NCBI GenBank assembly: GCA_020436025.1
Contig: JAGQYP010000005.1
Coordinates: 1-45,476 of the forward strand
Direction: 5' to 3'
Origin: Crocinitomicaceae bacterium
GTDB lineage: Bacteria > Bacteroidota > Bacteroidia > Flavobacteriales_D > Crocinitomicaceae
DNA: 45,476 bases
Part shown: piece by piece, positions 33,869-41,889 of the stretch
Layout of the letters: the number at the start of each line of letters is the position of its first letter
Position numbering within the stretch: position 1 is the stretch's first letter
Position numbers and translations under genes: made by a program
The notes under the pieces: generated by a model
Told to the model about the DNA's origin: nothing
What the model saw: the letters and a program-made list of their open reading frames with translations, nothing else
Databases searched by the model: none

Positions 33869-36057
33869 GAAAATTATTGTTTACCCTGACGTTAATGATG
33901 GTTGCTGTTGGTTTTGCACAACAAGACACACCATTTGATAAAACCGGAGTACCAGACGAGGCAAAACTTGACGAAGCGAAAGCTGCTTTGAAAGAAGGAG
34001 ATCGTTTGTTTTACAGTGCCGGAAGACTTGATGTAGCATTGTCGATTCAGTTTTACGACAAAGCCAATGCCATCAATCCAAATAATTCCGATTTGAATTA
34101 CAAGATTGGAGTGGCTTACATGCAGGGAGATCACAAGTTTGAAGCCCTTCCTTATTTTGAAAAAGCGAAAAAACTGAACCCAGAAGGATTTCCAGACATG
34201 GATTACTTTCTAGGAAAAAGTTATCACTTAAGAATGAAATGGGATGAAGCTGAAAAATTCTACAAGAGCTACTTGCAACATCCAAAAGCAACCAAAGAAG
34301 GAAAAGAAAAGGCTGAAAAAGGATTGAAAGAAATCGAAGTCGGTAGAAGATTGGCAGCTGAGCCTGTTCGAGTTTGGATCGACAATATGGGAGAAAAGAT
34401 CAACTCAGAATATCCGGATCACTCCCCATTAATTTCTGCGGATGAGCGAAAGTTGTTTTTTACATCGAGAAGAAAGGATTCCAAAGGCGGGTTCATGGAT
34501 GAATTCGAAATGTATTATGAAGATGTGTACTATTCTGAAAAACTGGATGGAGAATGGACACAGGCAAAGAATATTGGAGATTCCATCAATACCGAATTTC
34601 ACGATGCAACGATTGGTTTGACACCGGATGGGTTTGGTCTGATGGTATTTAGAGGAACTGGTAAAAAGTCTGGAGGAATTTATCTTTCCAGAAATGAAGA
34701 TGGAGAATGGTCAAAGCCCAAACCATTTTTTGGAACAGACAAAATTAAAAATCACCAAGAATCAGCAACTTTTACATTTGATGAAAAGAGAGTGTATTTT
34801 ATATCAGATCAACCCGGATCTTTAGGAGAACACGATATTTTCTATTCCGATTGGAATGAAGAGAAAAAGGAGTGGGGAGATCCTGTAAATCTTGGAGCAA
34901 ATATCAATACGGAATTCGACGAAAGAGGAGTTTTCCTTTCTGCAGATGACAAAACTCTTTATTTTTCATCTAAAGGACATGAGAATATGGGAGGTTTGGA
35001 TATTTTTTACACCAAACTTCAAGAAGACGGTACTTGGTCGAAACCGGTGAATATGGGTTATCCAATTAATACTCCGGATGACGATTTGTATTTTGTAATT
35101 GTAGGAAATGAAAGATATGGGTATTACTCTTCTTACCGTGAAGGTGGTTTAGGAGATAAAGATATTTATCGTATTACCTTTCTTGGAGAACCTAAGAATC
35201 CAGCTATATCAGATATTGAGCCCAGCTTAGCCGGAGTGTTTGGTGATATTGAAATGTATGGAGATATCTTAGAGCCTGATAATCCAATTTTGGTTGGAAA
35301 AATCACGGATGGTTTAGACGGAATGCCATGTGATGCAGACATCGAGATCATCAATATTTCTAAAGATGAATTGGTATCCAATTTTAGATCCAATGGAGAA
35401 AGTGGGGAATATAGTGTGCGTGTTGAACCAGGCACAGAATACATGATTTCGGTAAGTAAACCAGGTTATGTATTTAATTCTCAAAACTTCAAGATTGCGC
35501 AAGGAGAAGGCTATAGAAAGTATGAATTAGATGTACAGTTGTACGAAGTGGAAGACATCTTAGCTGATAACAATTCGAATAACAATAATAATAACAACAA
35601 CAATAATAATTCGAATAACAACAGTAACAACAATAACAATAATAATAATTCGAACAATAATAACAACTCGAACAACAATGGGAACGTTCAAAATACTTTT
35701 AGGCTGAACAATATTCTATTCCGTTTTGACAGTTACGAGTTGACATCCATCGCCAAAAGAGATTTGAATAAGTTGGTGACCTTAATGAAGGAAAACCCAA
35801 CAGTGAAGGTTCAAATCAATGGATATACAGATTCAAGAGGAGCGAAAGCTTACAATGTGAAGTTGTCTAAGAGTAGAGCAAAATCTGTTCGTGATTATCT
35901 AGTTGCCAATGGAATTGAATCAGGAAGACTTACGTACAAGGGATTCGGTCCGGCTGATCCAGTAGTTACAGATGAGGAGATCAATAAGATGACGACCGCT
36001 TCTGAAAAACGGGCAGCACACTTGAAAAATAGAAGAACCGAATTTGTTATCAAATAG
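33865..36057 (+). CDS. PorE-like protein: TPR, PD40 propeller, CRD, OmpA domain
   Basis: Start chosen at ATG 33865 (730 residues), which gives a clean signal peptide (MRKLLFTLTLMMVAVGFAQ) and an ATGA overlap; the frame extends upstream inside the TPR gene. Domains in order: TPR (about 30-170), PD40/WD40-like propeller (about 190-430, repeats such as KLFFTSRR, RVYFISDQPGS, TLYFSSKGHENMGG), a carboxypeptidase regulatory-like domain (about 470-545), an Asn-rich linker (569-607) and an OmpA peptidoglycan-binding domain (about 610-730, INGYTDSRGAKAYNVKLSKSRA). This is the architecture of PorE of the type IX secretion system, but PorE is a lipoprotein and no lipobox is seen here. Paralogues are common, so the exact role is open. 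Confidence 0.85.
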   Translation: MRKLLFTLTLMMVAVGFAQQDTPFDKTGVPDEAKLDEAKAALKEGDRLFYSAGRLDVALSIQFYDKANAINPNNSDLNYKIGVAYMQGDHKFEALPYFEKAKKLNPEGFPDMDYFLGKSYHLRMKWDEAEKFYKSYLQHPKATKEGKEKAEKGLKEIEVGRRLAAEPVRVWIDNMGEKINSEYPDHSPLISADERKLFFTSRRKDSKGGFMDEFEMYYEDVYYSEKLDGEWTQAKNIGDSINTEFHDATIGLTPDGFGLMVFRGTGKKSGGIYLSRNEDGEWSKPKPFFGTDKIKNHQESATFTFDEKRVYFISDQPGSLGEHDIFYSDWNEEKKEWGDPVNLGANINTEFDERGVFLSADDKTLYFSSKGHENMGGLDIFYTKLQEDGTWSKPVNMGYPINTPDDDLYFVIVGNERYGYYSSYREGGLGDKDIYRITFLGEPKNPAISDIEPSLAGVFGDIEMYGDILEPDNPILVGKITDGLDGMPCDADIEIINISKDELVSNFRSNGESGEYSVRVEPGTEYMISVSKPGYVFNSQNFKIAQGEGYRKYELDVQLYEVEDILADNNSNNNNNNNNNNNSNNNSNNNNNNNNSNNNNNSNNNGNVQNTFRLNNILFRFDSYELTSIAKRDLNKLVTLMKENPTVKVQINGYTDSRGAKAYNVKLSKSRAKSVRDYLVANGIESGRLTYKGFGPADPVVTDEEINKMTTASEKRAAHLKNRRTEFVIK
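35569..35685 (+). repeat. AAT/AAC trinucleotide tract coding an Asn-rich linker
   Basis: Thirty-nine codons encode 33 Asn, five Ser and one Gly (residues 569-607) between the CRD and OmpA domains of the PorE-like protein. The mix of AAT and AAC codons, with TCG and AGT Ser codons as breaks, forms an imperfect trinucleotide repeat. Length changes by whole codons would keep the frame. Confidence 0.9.
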
Positions 36058-36107
36058 ATTCTCCCTGAGGTTTTAGGATAAATCATTATTTTTAAGGTAA
36101 AAAAGTG

Positions 36108-36926
36108 ATGAAGAAAATTATCTCTGCCCTATTGTTGAGCGCACTACTTGTTTCTTGTAATTCGAATGAAAATTCTGGAGAAACAGATTCAAAACCTCCT
36201 CATGCAGATGTGGAATGGCATAAGGTGGAATTGGATTCGGCTGTACGTGAACATTTACCCATACCTGAAATTGAATCCTATAGTTTGAATAAAACAGTGC
36301 AGCAAAATGGGGATTTACTTGCAGAATTTGACATCAAATCTCAAACTTTAAAGAAGGATACTCTGGGTCTGCAAATTATCAATTTAGAAGTAAATGAATG
36401 GTTGCGATCTAATTTTTACATCAATAAAGAAGATTATAAAGAGAAAAATCTGGATTCGCTTATTGCAAGGTACGAGGCCTTTTTGAAAGCAGAAGCCGAA
36501 ATGATGAGTCTGGGTTCTAACTTTGAAATTCATGCCAATGCATCCGTTGTTTTCAATAAAAATGGATTGATGAATTACGACCTTTCAGTTTATTCTTACA
36601 CTGGTGGTGCACACGGAAATGCAAATACGATTTTACGAACTTATGATATCGTTTCAGGGAAAAGATTGGAATTGACAGACATGTTTCAAGATACAGTGAG
36701 TTTGAAAAGTAAGATGAATGAGGTTTTCAATGCTACCATGCCGGATGAAATTAAGTCTGATATTTATGTTGATGAGATTCCACTTACAAATAATATACAG
36801 CTTGCAAAAGATACCCTTCTCTTTTACTTTAATGCCTATGAAATCGGACCGTATTCCATGGGGCCTGTAGAATTAAAAATAGCAACAAAGGATTTAAAGG
36901 ATAACCTGAAATTGAAACTGGATTAG
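36108..36926 (+). CDS. DUF3298-type lipoprotein
   Basis: A 272-residue lipoprotein (signal MKKIISALLLSALLVSC). The ATG at 36108 is preferred over a GTG one codon earlier. The C-terminal half has the YSYTGGAHGN motif followed by RTYDIVSGKRLELTDMFQD and LFYFNAYEIGPYSMGP, characteristic of the DUF4163/DUF3298 pair found in bacterial anti-sigma or cell-envelope proteins such as RsiV. RsiV binds lysozyme, but no sigma factor gene is nearby, so no such role is claimed here. Confidence 0.85.
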   Translation: MKKIISALLLSALLVSCNSNENSGETDSKPPHADVEWHKVELDSAVREHLPIPEIESYSLNKTVQQNGDLLAEFDIKSQTLKKDTLGLQIINLEVNEWLRSNFYINKEDYKEKNLDSLIARYEAFLKAEAEMMSLGSNFEIHANASVVFNKNGLMNYDLSVYSYTGGAHGNANTILRTYDIVSGKRLELTDMFQDTVSLKSKMNEVFNATMPDEIKSDIYVDEIPLTNNIQLAKDTLLFYFNAYEIGPYSMGPVELKIATKDLKDNLKLKLD

Positions 36927-36940
36927 TTCAACAATCTTCC

Positions 36941-36948
36941 TAACTTTG
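36941..36948 (+). promoter_or_regulatory. -7-like element directly before the metal permease start
   Basis: TAACTTTG fits TAnnTTTG and ends four bases before the ATG at 36953. A promoter here would produce a nearly leaderless message. No -33 element is visible at standard spacing, so it may be chance. Confidence 0.28.
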
Positions 36949-36952
36949 AAGT

Positions 36953-38179
36953 ATGGAGATTGTGAAGGAGATTATTTTCGAGTTTTGGGGATTGCTAGTT
37001 GAAATGGCTCCCTATCTCTTATTAGGATTTCTTTTTGCAGGTCTTCTCAACGGGTTGATTCCCAAAAAATACATCGTCAAACATTTAGGGAAATCCAATT
37101 TTAGTTCGGTTGTCAAAGCTGCTATATTTGGTATACCCTTGCCATTGTGTTCTTGCGGAGTAATTCCAACGGGTATTTCATTTAGAGATCACGGGGCAAG
37201 TAACGGCGCTACCATTTCATTTTTAACTTCAACTCCTCAAACTGGGGTGGACTCAATTTTAGCAACCTATTCTCTTATGAACTGGCCTTGGGCAGTAATT
37301 AAACCAATTGTTGCTCTTTTTTCTGGTGTGATTTCAGGTTTGGTAGTCAATCAAGTTGCTTCAGAAGTTCAACCAAAAGAGGTGTTTAAAGAAGAAGAAG
37401 CTTCGGATAAAAAAGGTTGGTTTGATCGAATTTTCCGATATGCTTTTATTGATTTCATGTCAGATATTTCCAGATGGCTCTTATTGGGATTGTTTCTGGC
37501 GGCTTTGATTGCAGTTTTCATACCGGACGAGCTATTTCAAACTTCCTTATCTGATCCCTATTTAAACATGGGAATCATGCTGATTGCCTCTATTCCGGTT
37601 TATGTTTGTGCTACGGGTTCCATTCCCATTGCTGCTACTTTATTACTCAAAGGAATGAACCCTGGAGCTGTTCTCGTTTTTTTACTGGCTGGACCTGCAA
37701 CCAATTTGGCAACCATCACCGTGATTTGGAAATCGATGGGGAAGAAGATTGCACTAATCTATGTTGGAGGATTAATGATACTGTCTATTTTCTTCGGAAT
37801 TATCATTGATCAGTTTTTTGGATTTTTAGATTTGGATTCTCTTGCCATTGCAGAAGGTCATCATAACCATGAAGAAATTAGCGTTTTTGGCTATATCATG
37901 GCTTCCATACTAAGTGGACTTCTTATCTTTGTGGAAGTTAAAAAACTATTACCTGCCAAAAAGATAAAAGCGATAAGTGTGAAGAAATTTAAAGTAGAAG
38001 GAATGACTTGCAACCATTGTAAAGCAAGTGTAGAGAATGTGATTTTTGAATTAGGAAATGTAAAAGAGGTAGTTGCAGACCCAAATTCAGATACTGTTCA
38101 GGTGGATGGAGAAGTAGACGAAGAAGCTGTTAAAAAAGCAGTTGAAAGTAGAGGTTATCAGTATAAAGGGAAGTTGTAG
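36953..38179 (+). CDS. Metal-efflux permease (DUF318 type) with C-terminal HMA domain
   Basis: A 408-residue inner-membrane permease of the DUF318/SO_0444 Cu/Zn-efflux type. The membrane part (1-335) has PLPLCSCGVIPTG with Cys66 and Cys68, and CATGSIPIAATLLLKG. A His-rich loop (EGHHNHEE, about 306-313) precedes the last helix. The C-terminal HMA domain (344-408) has GMTCNHC with Cys353 and Cys356, which binds Cu(I) or Zn(II). The fused HMA domain probably delivers the ion to the permease. Export of copper or zinc is inferred from the family, not proved. Confidence 0.88.
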   Translation: MEIVKEIIFEFWGLLVEMAPYLLLGFLFAGLLNGLIPKKYIVKHLGKSNFSSVVKAAIFGIPLPLCSCGVIPTGISFRDHGASNGATISFLTSTPQTGVDSILATYSLMNWPWAVIKPIVALFSGVISGLVVNQVASEVQPKEVFKEEEASDKKGWFDRIFRYAFIDFMSDISRWLLLGLFLAALIAVFIPDELFQTSLSDPYLNMGIMLIASIPVYVCATGSIPIAATLLLKGMNPGAVLVFLLAGPATNLATITVIWKSMGKKIALIYVGGLMILSIFFGIIIDQFFGFLDLDSLAIAEGHHNHEEISVFGYIMASILSGLLIFVEVKKLLPAKKIKAISVKKFKVEGMTCNHCKASVENVIFELGNVKEVVADPNSDTVQVDGEVDEEAVKKAVESRGYQYKGKL

Positions 38180-38191
38180 AAAAACTAAGGC

Positions 38192-38325
38192 TTTGAAGGA
38201 TTCCCAAATCCTACGATTTCGAAAGTCGGTAATGAGGAAGAATGACGTTAGGTTTGCGAAGGATTCGGGGATCCTTCGCAGCATGTAGGGGCTTTTGCGC
38301 TTCGCAGGATTCCCAAATCCTGCGA
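38192..38325. repeat. REP-like hairpin cluster upstream of the transposase
   Basis: Three short palindromes: 38197-38212 (AGGAT/ATCCT, loop TCCCAA), 38255-38280 (TGCGAAGGAT/ATCCTTCGCA, 10-bp stem, loop TCGGGG) and 38302-38325 (TCGCAGGAT/ATCCTGCGA, loop TCCCAA). The last two are strong. Two loop types alternate, TCCCAA and TCGGGG, which are close to reverse complements, so the units are in opposite orientations. Confidence 0.85.
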
Positions 38326-38403
38326 GAATTTGAGTAAACCTAAAATTTTGTTTTTCGAAACCTCCAAAACAACTATCTTTATCAAACCACTAAAAATCAA
38401 ATT

Positions 38404-38964
38404 ATGCCACCCAAAAATACCCTGAAAAAGGATCATTCCTCCTATTTTATTACAATGACAGTTGTTGACTGGATTAAAGTGTTTAAAACAGCTGAAGACT
38501 TTGAAATTATTCTCGATTCAATGAAATTTTATACAAAGAATCGAGGATTAAATATTTATGCATACGTAATTATGCCAAACCATATTCACATGATTGTGAA
38601 TGCTGATGAAGGATGCGTTTTGCATTCAGTCATTCGAGATTTTAAAAGATATACTTCAACTAAAATCCGAGAAAAAATTGAATTGCAAGGAGAAGAGAAA
38701 TTGCTCTCAGTGTTTGGTGAAAAGGCAATAAAGCATTTTAAAAAGCACAATTATAAAGTATGGCAAGATGGAAACCATGCCATTGAACTTTTTACCCAGA
38801 ATTTCACATGGACAAAGGTGAATTATATTCATCAAAATCCAGTGCGAGCTGGTTTGGTTCAAAATCCATCTGATTGGGTTTATTCTTCATTTTCAAACTA
38901 TCAAGATCAAAGTTCAATGTTTGAAGATGTTCATTGTTTGATTTGTCCGGTACTTCCAAATTAA
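38404..38964 (+). CDS. REP-associated tyrosine transposase (RAYT, Y1 HUH)
   Basis: A 186-residue Y1 transposase of the TnpA-REP group. The HUH metal site is His60-Ile-His62 in YVIMPNHIHMIV; the catalytic Tyr is Tyr141 in KVNYIHQNPVRAGLV, a hallmark block of RAYT proteins. The size fits RAYTs (about 150-220) and not the shorter IS200/IS605 TnpA. It is flanked by REP-like palindromes on both sides. RAYTs process REP hairpins but are usually a single domesticated copy rather than an active IS. The frame is intact. Confidence 0.92.
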   Translation: MPPKNTLKKDHSSYFITMTVVDWIKVFKTAEDFEIILDSMKFYTKNRGLNIYAYVIMPNHIHMIVNADEGCVLHSVIRDFKRYTSTKIREKIELQGEEKLLSVFGEKAIKHFKKHNYKVWQDGNHAIELFTQNFTWTKVNYIHQNPVRAGLVQNPSDWVYSSFSNYQDQSSMFEDVHCLICPVLPN

Positions 38965-38969
38965 GAGTA

Positions 38970-39126
38970 TGCGAAGGATTCGGGGATCCTTCGCAGCGAA
39001 CGGGCTTCGTAGGATTCCCAAATCCTACGATTTCAAAAGTAGGTAAAGAGAAAAATGACGTTAGGTTTGCGAATGATTCGGGGATCCTTTGCAGCGAAAG
39101 GGCTTCGCAGGATTCCCAAATCCTGC
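38970..39126. repeat. REP-like hairpin cluster downstream of the transposase
   Basis: Four palindromes: 38970-38995 (identical stem and loop to 38255-38280), 39007-39030 (TCGTAGGAT/ATCCTACGA, loop TCCCAA), a degenerate 39068-39093 (TGCGAATGAT/ATCCTTTGCA) and 39107-39126 (GCAGGAT/ATCCTGC). Positions 39011-39094 also repeat 38198-38281 in direct orientation with few differences, including a shared block between the hairpins (AATGACGTTAGGTTTGCGAA). The cluster ends 23 bp from the stop codon of the convergent transglutaminase gene. Confidence 0.87.
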
Positions 39127-39149
39127 ACATCCGCGATATACCCGATTCA

Positions 39150-39815
39150 TCACTTTTCAAATCGAAACTTAAAATCCGGGTTGGAATAACTATTGTCAAA
39201 CAGGTGAGGATAGTATTTTCTCATTTCTTGGTTGGCTAATTCGATGGGTACATCTTCGAATTCCCCGTAATAATGAACATATTCCATGAAACGTTGGGAA
39301 TTTTTATCATGCTCCTGAAACAAGCTATCTTGTTCACCATCCCATTCCAGTGGATCTACTCCTGATATTCGACAAACTCTTTTATCAAAGGCAGGTGTGC
39401 ATTTTACCCATTTTCCATTTAAATAAAGATCAGCATAGCCATGGAAAACAATGAGGTCGGACTGCAGCACTTTTTCAAGTTTTTCATTCTCCAAGTGATT
39501 ACGTACTATGGCATAGCCTGGTCGAGCTGGAATTCCTAAGGCCCGCGCACAACTCACCATCAAACCCGCCTTCTCGACACACCAAGCTCTCCTTTTTTCA
39601 AGAACCTTAGAGAAAGTCAGGCCATCACGCGAAATATCTAGATCAAAAGGATCATAGAGAAATCCATCTCGTATCTTCAAATAGAGGTCGATGGCTAATT
39701 CTTGAATTCGGTTGGAATATTTTTCATCTCGAAATTCCTCGATATATGCTTGAATCTTTGGATTTGAAAAATCGAAAAACTGGGTTTCTTCCAGATATTT
39801 GGAATACTTTTCCAT
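39150..39815 (-). CDS. Transglutaminase-like protein
   Basis: A 221-residue cytosolic protein of the transglutaminase/protease-like superfamily. The catalytic triad is visible: Cys79 in RRAWCVEKAGL, His125 in VFHGYADLYL and Asp144 in TPAFDKRV. Members of this fold in bacteria may be proteases, amidases or crosslinkers, and no substrate can be named. No signal peptide is present. Its start shares a base with the stop of hflX (39815), so it is likely the second gene of that unit. Confidence 0.87.
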   Translation of the reverse strand: MEKYSKYLEETQFFDFSNPKIQAYIEEFRDEKYSNRIQELAIDLYLKIRDGFLYDPFDLDISRDGLTFSKVLEKRRAWCVEKAGLMVSCARALGIPARPGYAIVRNHLENEKLEKVLQSDLIVFHGYADLYLNGKWVKCTPAFDKRVCRISGVDPLEWDGEQDSLFQEHDKNSQRFMEYVHYYGEFEDVPIELANQEMRKYYPHLFDNSYSNPDFKFRFEK

Positions 39816-40999
39816 TAGTATAGAAAGTTGTGGTAGGGGTATCTTACTTTGAAAATTTCCTTGATTTCTTCGTACAATACGTCCTTTAATTCTTCAATGT
39901 TGATTTTCTTTTGAGCAGAAATGAAAACGACTTTTTTATTATTGAGTTTCGACATCCAACTTTGTTTCAATTCTTCCATTAATTGCGCTTTTGTTTTTCC
40001 TTCATCCAAAGAATCTGGAAAATCAATCTGGTCTATTTTATTGAAAACAACAATCGTTGGTTTTTCCACTCCATCGATTTCAGCCAGGGTTTCATTCACC
40101 ACATTGAATTGATCCTCAAAATTAGAATGGGAAACATCCACAACGTGAATTAAAACATCCGATTCACGAACCTCATCCAAAGTGGATTTAAAAGATTCAA
40201 CCAATTGATGAGGGAGTTTGCGGATAAATCCAACTGTATCGGAAAGCAAAAAGGGTAAATTCTGAATGACGATCTTTCTTACTGTGGTGTCGAGAGTCGC
40301 AAATAATTTGTCTTCTGCAAATACATCCGATTTACTCAAGAGATTCATTAAGGTTGATTTTCCTACGTTGGTGTAACCGACAAGGGCTGCGCGGACCAAC
40401 TGCCCCCTATTTCCTCTCTGCACCGATTTTTGTTTGTCAATCTTCTCCAATTTGGATTTCAGAAGAGCAATTTTTTGTTTGATGATTCTTCTATCCGTTT
40501 CGATCTGAGTTTCTCCAGGTCCTCTCATTCCGATTCCCCCTTTTACCCTGTCAAGGTGGGTCCACATTCTTGTAAGTCTTGGAAGTAGATATTGGTATTG
40601 AGCTAATTCCACTTGGGTTTTTGCATGTGAAGTTTGAGCCCTTTTTGCAAAAATATCCAGGATCAGATTGTTTCGATCGAGAATCTTGCAGTTAAACAGA
40701 CGCTCAACGTTACGCAACTGAGAAGGGGAGAGTTCGTCATCAAAAATAACTACATCGATTTCATGTTCTTCAACGTATTCTTTGACTTCATCGATCTTCC
40801 CTGAACCCAAAAAAGTTTTTGGATTAGGCTGATGCAATCGTTGCAAGAATTTTTGATGCGTTTCGGCCCCTGCAGTTTGAGCAAGGAACTCTAATTCTTC
40901 AATATATTCTTTGGCTTGTTCTTCGGATTGATCATCTGTAATCACTCCAACCAGAACGGCTTTTTCAATGTTTTCTTCCCCTGTTAAATAGGTTTCCAT
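39815..40999 (-). CDS. hflX: Ribosome-associated GTPase HflX
   Basis: HflX splits stalled ribosomes under stress. The 394-residue product has the N-terminal HflX domain (FLGSGKIDEVKEYVEE, VVIFDDELSPSQLRN), the linker motif GGIGMRGPGETQIE (about 154-167), Walker A GYTNVGKS (208-215), switch II DTVGFIRKLP, NKID and SAQK (G5). Length fits the family. It lies three bases upstream of the cytochrome stop boundary at 41003 and co-directional with it. Confidence 0.96.
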   Translation of the reverse strand: METYLTGEENIEKAVLVGVITDDQSEEQAKEYIEELEFLAQTAGAETHQKFLQRLHQPNPKTFLGSGKIDEVKEYVEEHEIDVVIFDDELSPSQLRNVERLFNCKILDRNNLILDIFAKRAQTSHAKTQVELAQYQYLLPRLTRMWTHLDRVKGGIGMRGPGETQIETDRRIIKQKIALLKSKLEKIDKQKSVQRGNRGQLVRAALVGYTNVGKSTLMNLLSKSDVFAEDKLFATLDTTVRKIVIQNLPFLLSDTVGFIRKLPHQLVESFKSTLDEVRESDVLIHVVDVSHSNFEDQFNVVNETLAEIDGVEKPTIVVFNKIDQIDFPDSLDEGKTKAQLMEELKQSWMSKLNNKKVVFISAQKKINIEELKDVLYEEIKEIFKVRYPYHNFLY

Positions 41000-41002
41000 T
41001 CA

Positions 41003-41323
41003 CTAATCTCTAAGTCCCATCACATACTCAGCCAAAGCTTTTCTTTCAGCTTCCGCTTTGATGACATTTTTATAAGCCATCATCCCATTTCCCGTTCCAT
41101 TCGTGATCACTTCATAGAGTTGATTAAGATCTAAAGTAGAAACCGATAAATCCTTCGCTCCTCCAATTTTTGCCTTGCCGTCTTTACCATGACAAGAAAC
41201 ACAATTGTCCTGGTACATGGTTTTTGCATCGATTTTACCATTTTCATCTGTGTAGGATTTAGTTTCACAAGAGAAAACAGCGATGAGGGCAACAATTGGT
41301 ATGATGATAAATAATTTTTTCAT
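41003..41323 (-). CDS. Small c-type cytochrome lipoprotein
   Basis: I chose the ATG at 41323 (106 residues) because it gives a lipoprotein signal MKKLFIIIPIVALIAVFSC (Cys19). One heme site is present, Cys41-Cys44-His45 (NCVSCHGKDGK), with NGMMAYKN as the likely Met sixth ligand. This is a class I cytochrome c tethered to a membrane. It is 11 bp behind a membrane protein of the same unit and probably exchanges electrons near it. Confidence 0.9.
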   Translation of the reverse strand: MKKLFIIIPIVALIAVFSCETKSYTDENGKIDAKTMYQDNCVSCHGKDGKAKIGGAKDLSVSTLDLNQLYEVITNGTGNGMMAYKNVIKAEAERKALAEYVMGLRD

Positions 41324-41334
41324 TGAATTCTTTT

Positions 41335-41769
41335 TTAGGCCCAACCTGCTCCTGCGATTCTGAATGGCCAAGGAATGGAAGCCAAGATCAAAATGAGGGC
41401 AATAGTGTACCACTTAATGATATTTCTGAATTTGTCTGGTGTAGCTTGGGCACCTTCTCCTTTTTTTCGCCCAATGGTTACTAAAACGGTTGCCAAGATC
41501 ATGGCTACGGGATGTTCCAATGCGTAAAATCTTCGAGTTGAGTCGGCCATCATATTGGCAAAATCTACTTTTCCACTAGTGAAAAGAAGTATCAGTCCAA
41601 CCAAAAGCATAATATGCATGGAAACCATGGTAAACAAATTCACCATTTTATCTTTCTTCAAATATTCTCTCCCGCTAGATTTACCGCTGAATGCATTTGC
41701 AATAGCATAAACAAAAAGAATTAAAACGATCCATCTTAATCCGGAGTGGGCATGTATCAATATATTCAT
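41335..41769 (-). CDS. Four-helix membrane protein, possible b-type cytochrome
   Basis: A 144-residue inner-membrane protein. The ATG at 41769 gives MNILIHAHSGLRWIVLILFVYAI. About four membrane helices carry conserved-looking His residues (HAHSGLRW near the start, SMHIMLLVG, LEHPVAM), which could ligate heme. Similar Bacteroidota proteins are often named 'cytochrome B' without proof. It is immediately upstream of the cytochrome c lipoprotein gene, which supports a role in electron transfer. Confidence 0.78.
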   Translation of the reverse strand: MNILIHAHSGLRWIVLILFVYAIANAFSGKSSGREYLKKDKMVNLFTMVSMHIMLLVGLILLFTSGKVDFANMMADSTRRFYALEHPVAMILATVLVTIGRKKGEGAQATPDKFRNIIKWYTIALILILASIPWPFRIAGAGWA

Positions 41770-41799
41770 TACAGTATTTGTTAAAGTTTGATTTTGTGG

Positions 41800-41833
41800 C
41801 AAATTTAATCAAAAGCCTTGATTCCTTCGCAAA
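41800..41833 (-). promoter_or_regulatory. Promoter of the cytochrome / hflX unit
   Basis: On the minus strand TTTG (41833-41830), 22 bp, then TAAATTTG (41807-41800), 30 bp before the ATG at 41769. It begins just behind the terminator of the upstream beta-oxidation genes, which is the expected order. Confidence 0.5.
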
Positions 41834-41837
41834 AGAA

Positions 41838-41868
41838 ACAAAAAAGCCCTCCGAAAATCGGAGGGCTT
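41838..41868 (-). terminator. Intrinsic terminator of the acyl-CoA dehydrogenase operon
   Basis: AAGCCCTCCGA (41844-41854) pairs perfectly with TCGGAGGGCTT (41858-41868) around a three-base loop. On the minus strand a T-tract follows. This is the strongest terminator in the window. Confidence 0.9.
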
Positions 41869-41889
41869 CCAATATTAAAATAGAAAAGT

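Noticed and set aside
38804..39199. 131-codon minus-strand frame over the REP cluster
   Set aside because: It crosses the end of the transposase and the REP hairpins on the opposite strand; the apparent protein mirrors the repeats.
41324..41413. 30-residue N-terminal extension of the cytochrome c
   Set aside because: It overlaps the preceding gene and would precede the lipoprotein signal, which should be at the N-terminus.
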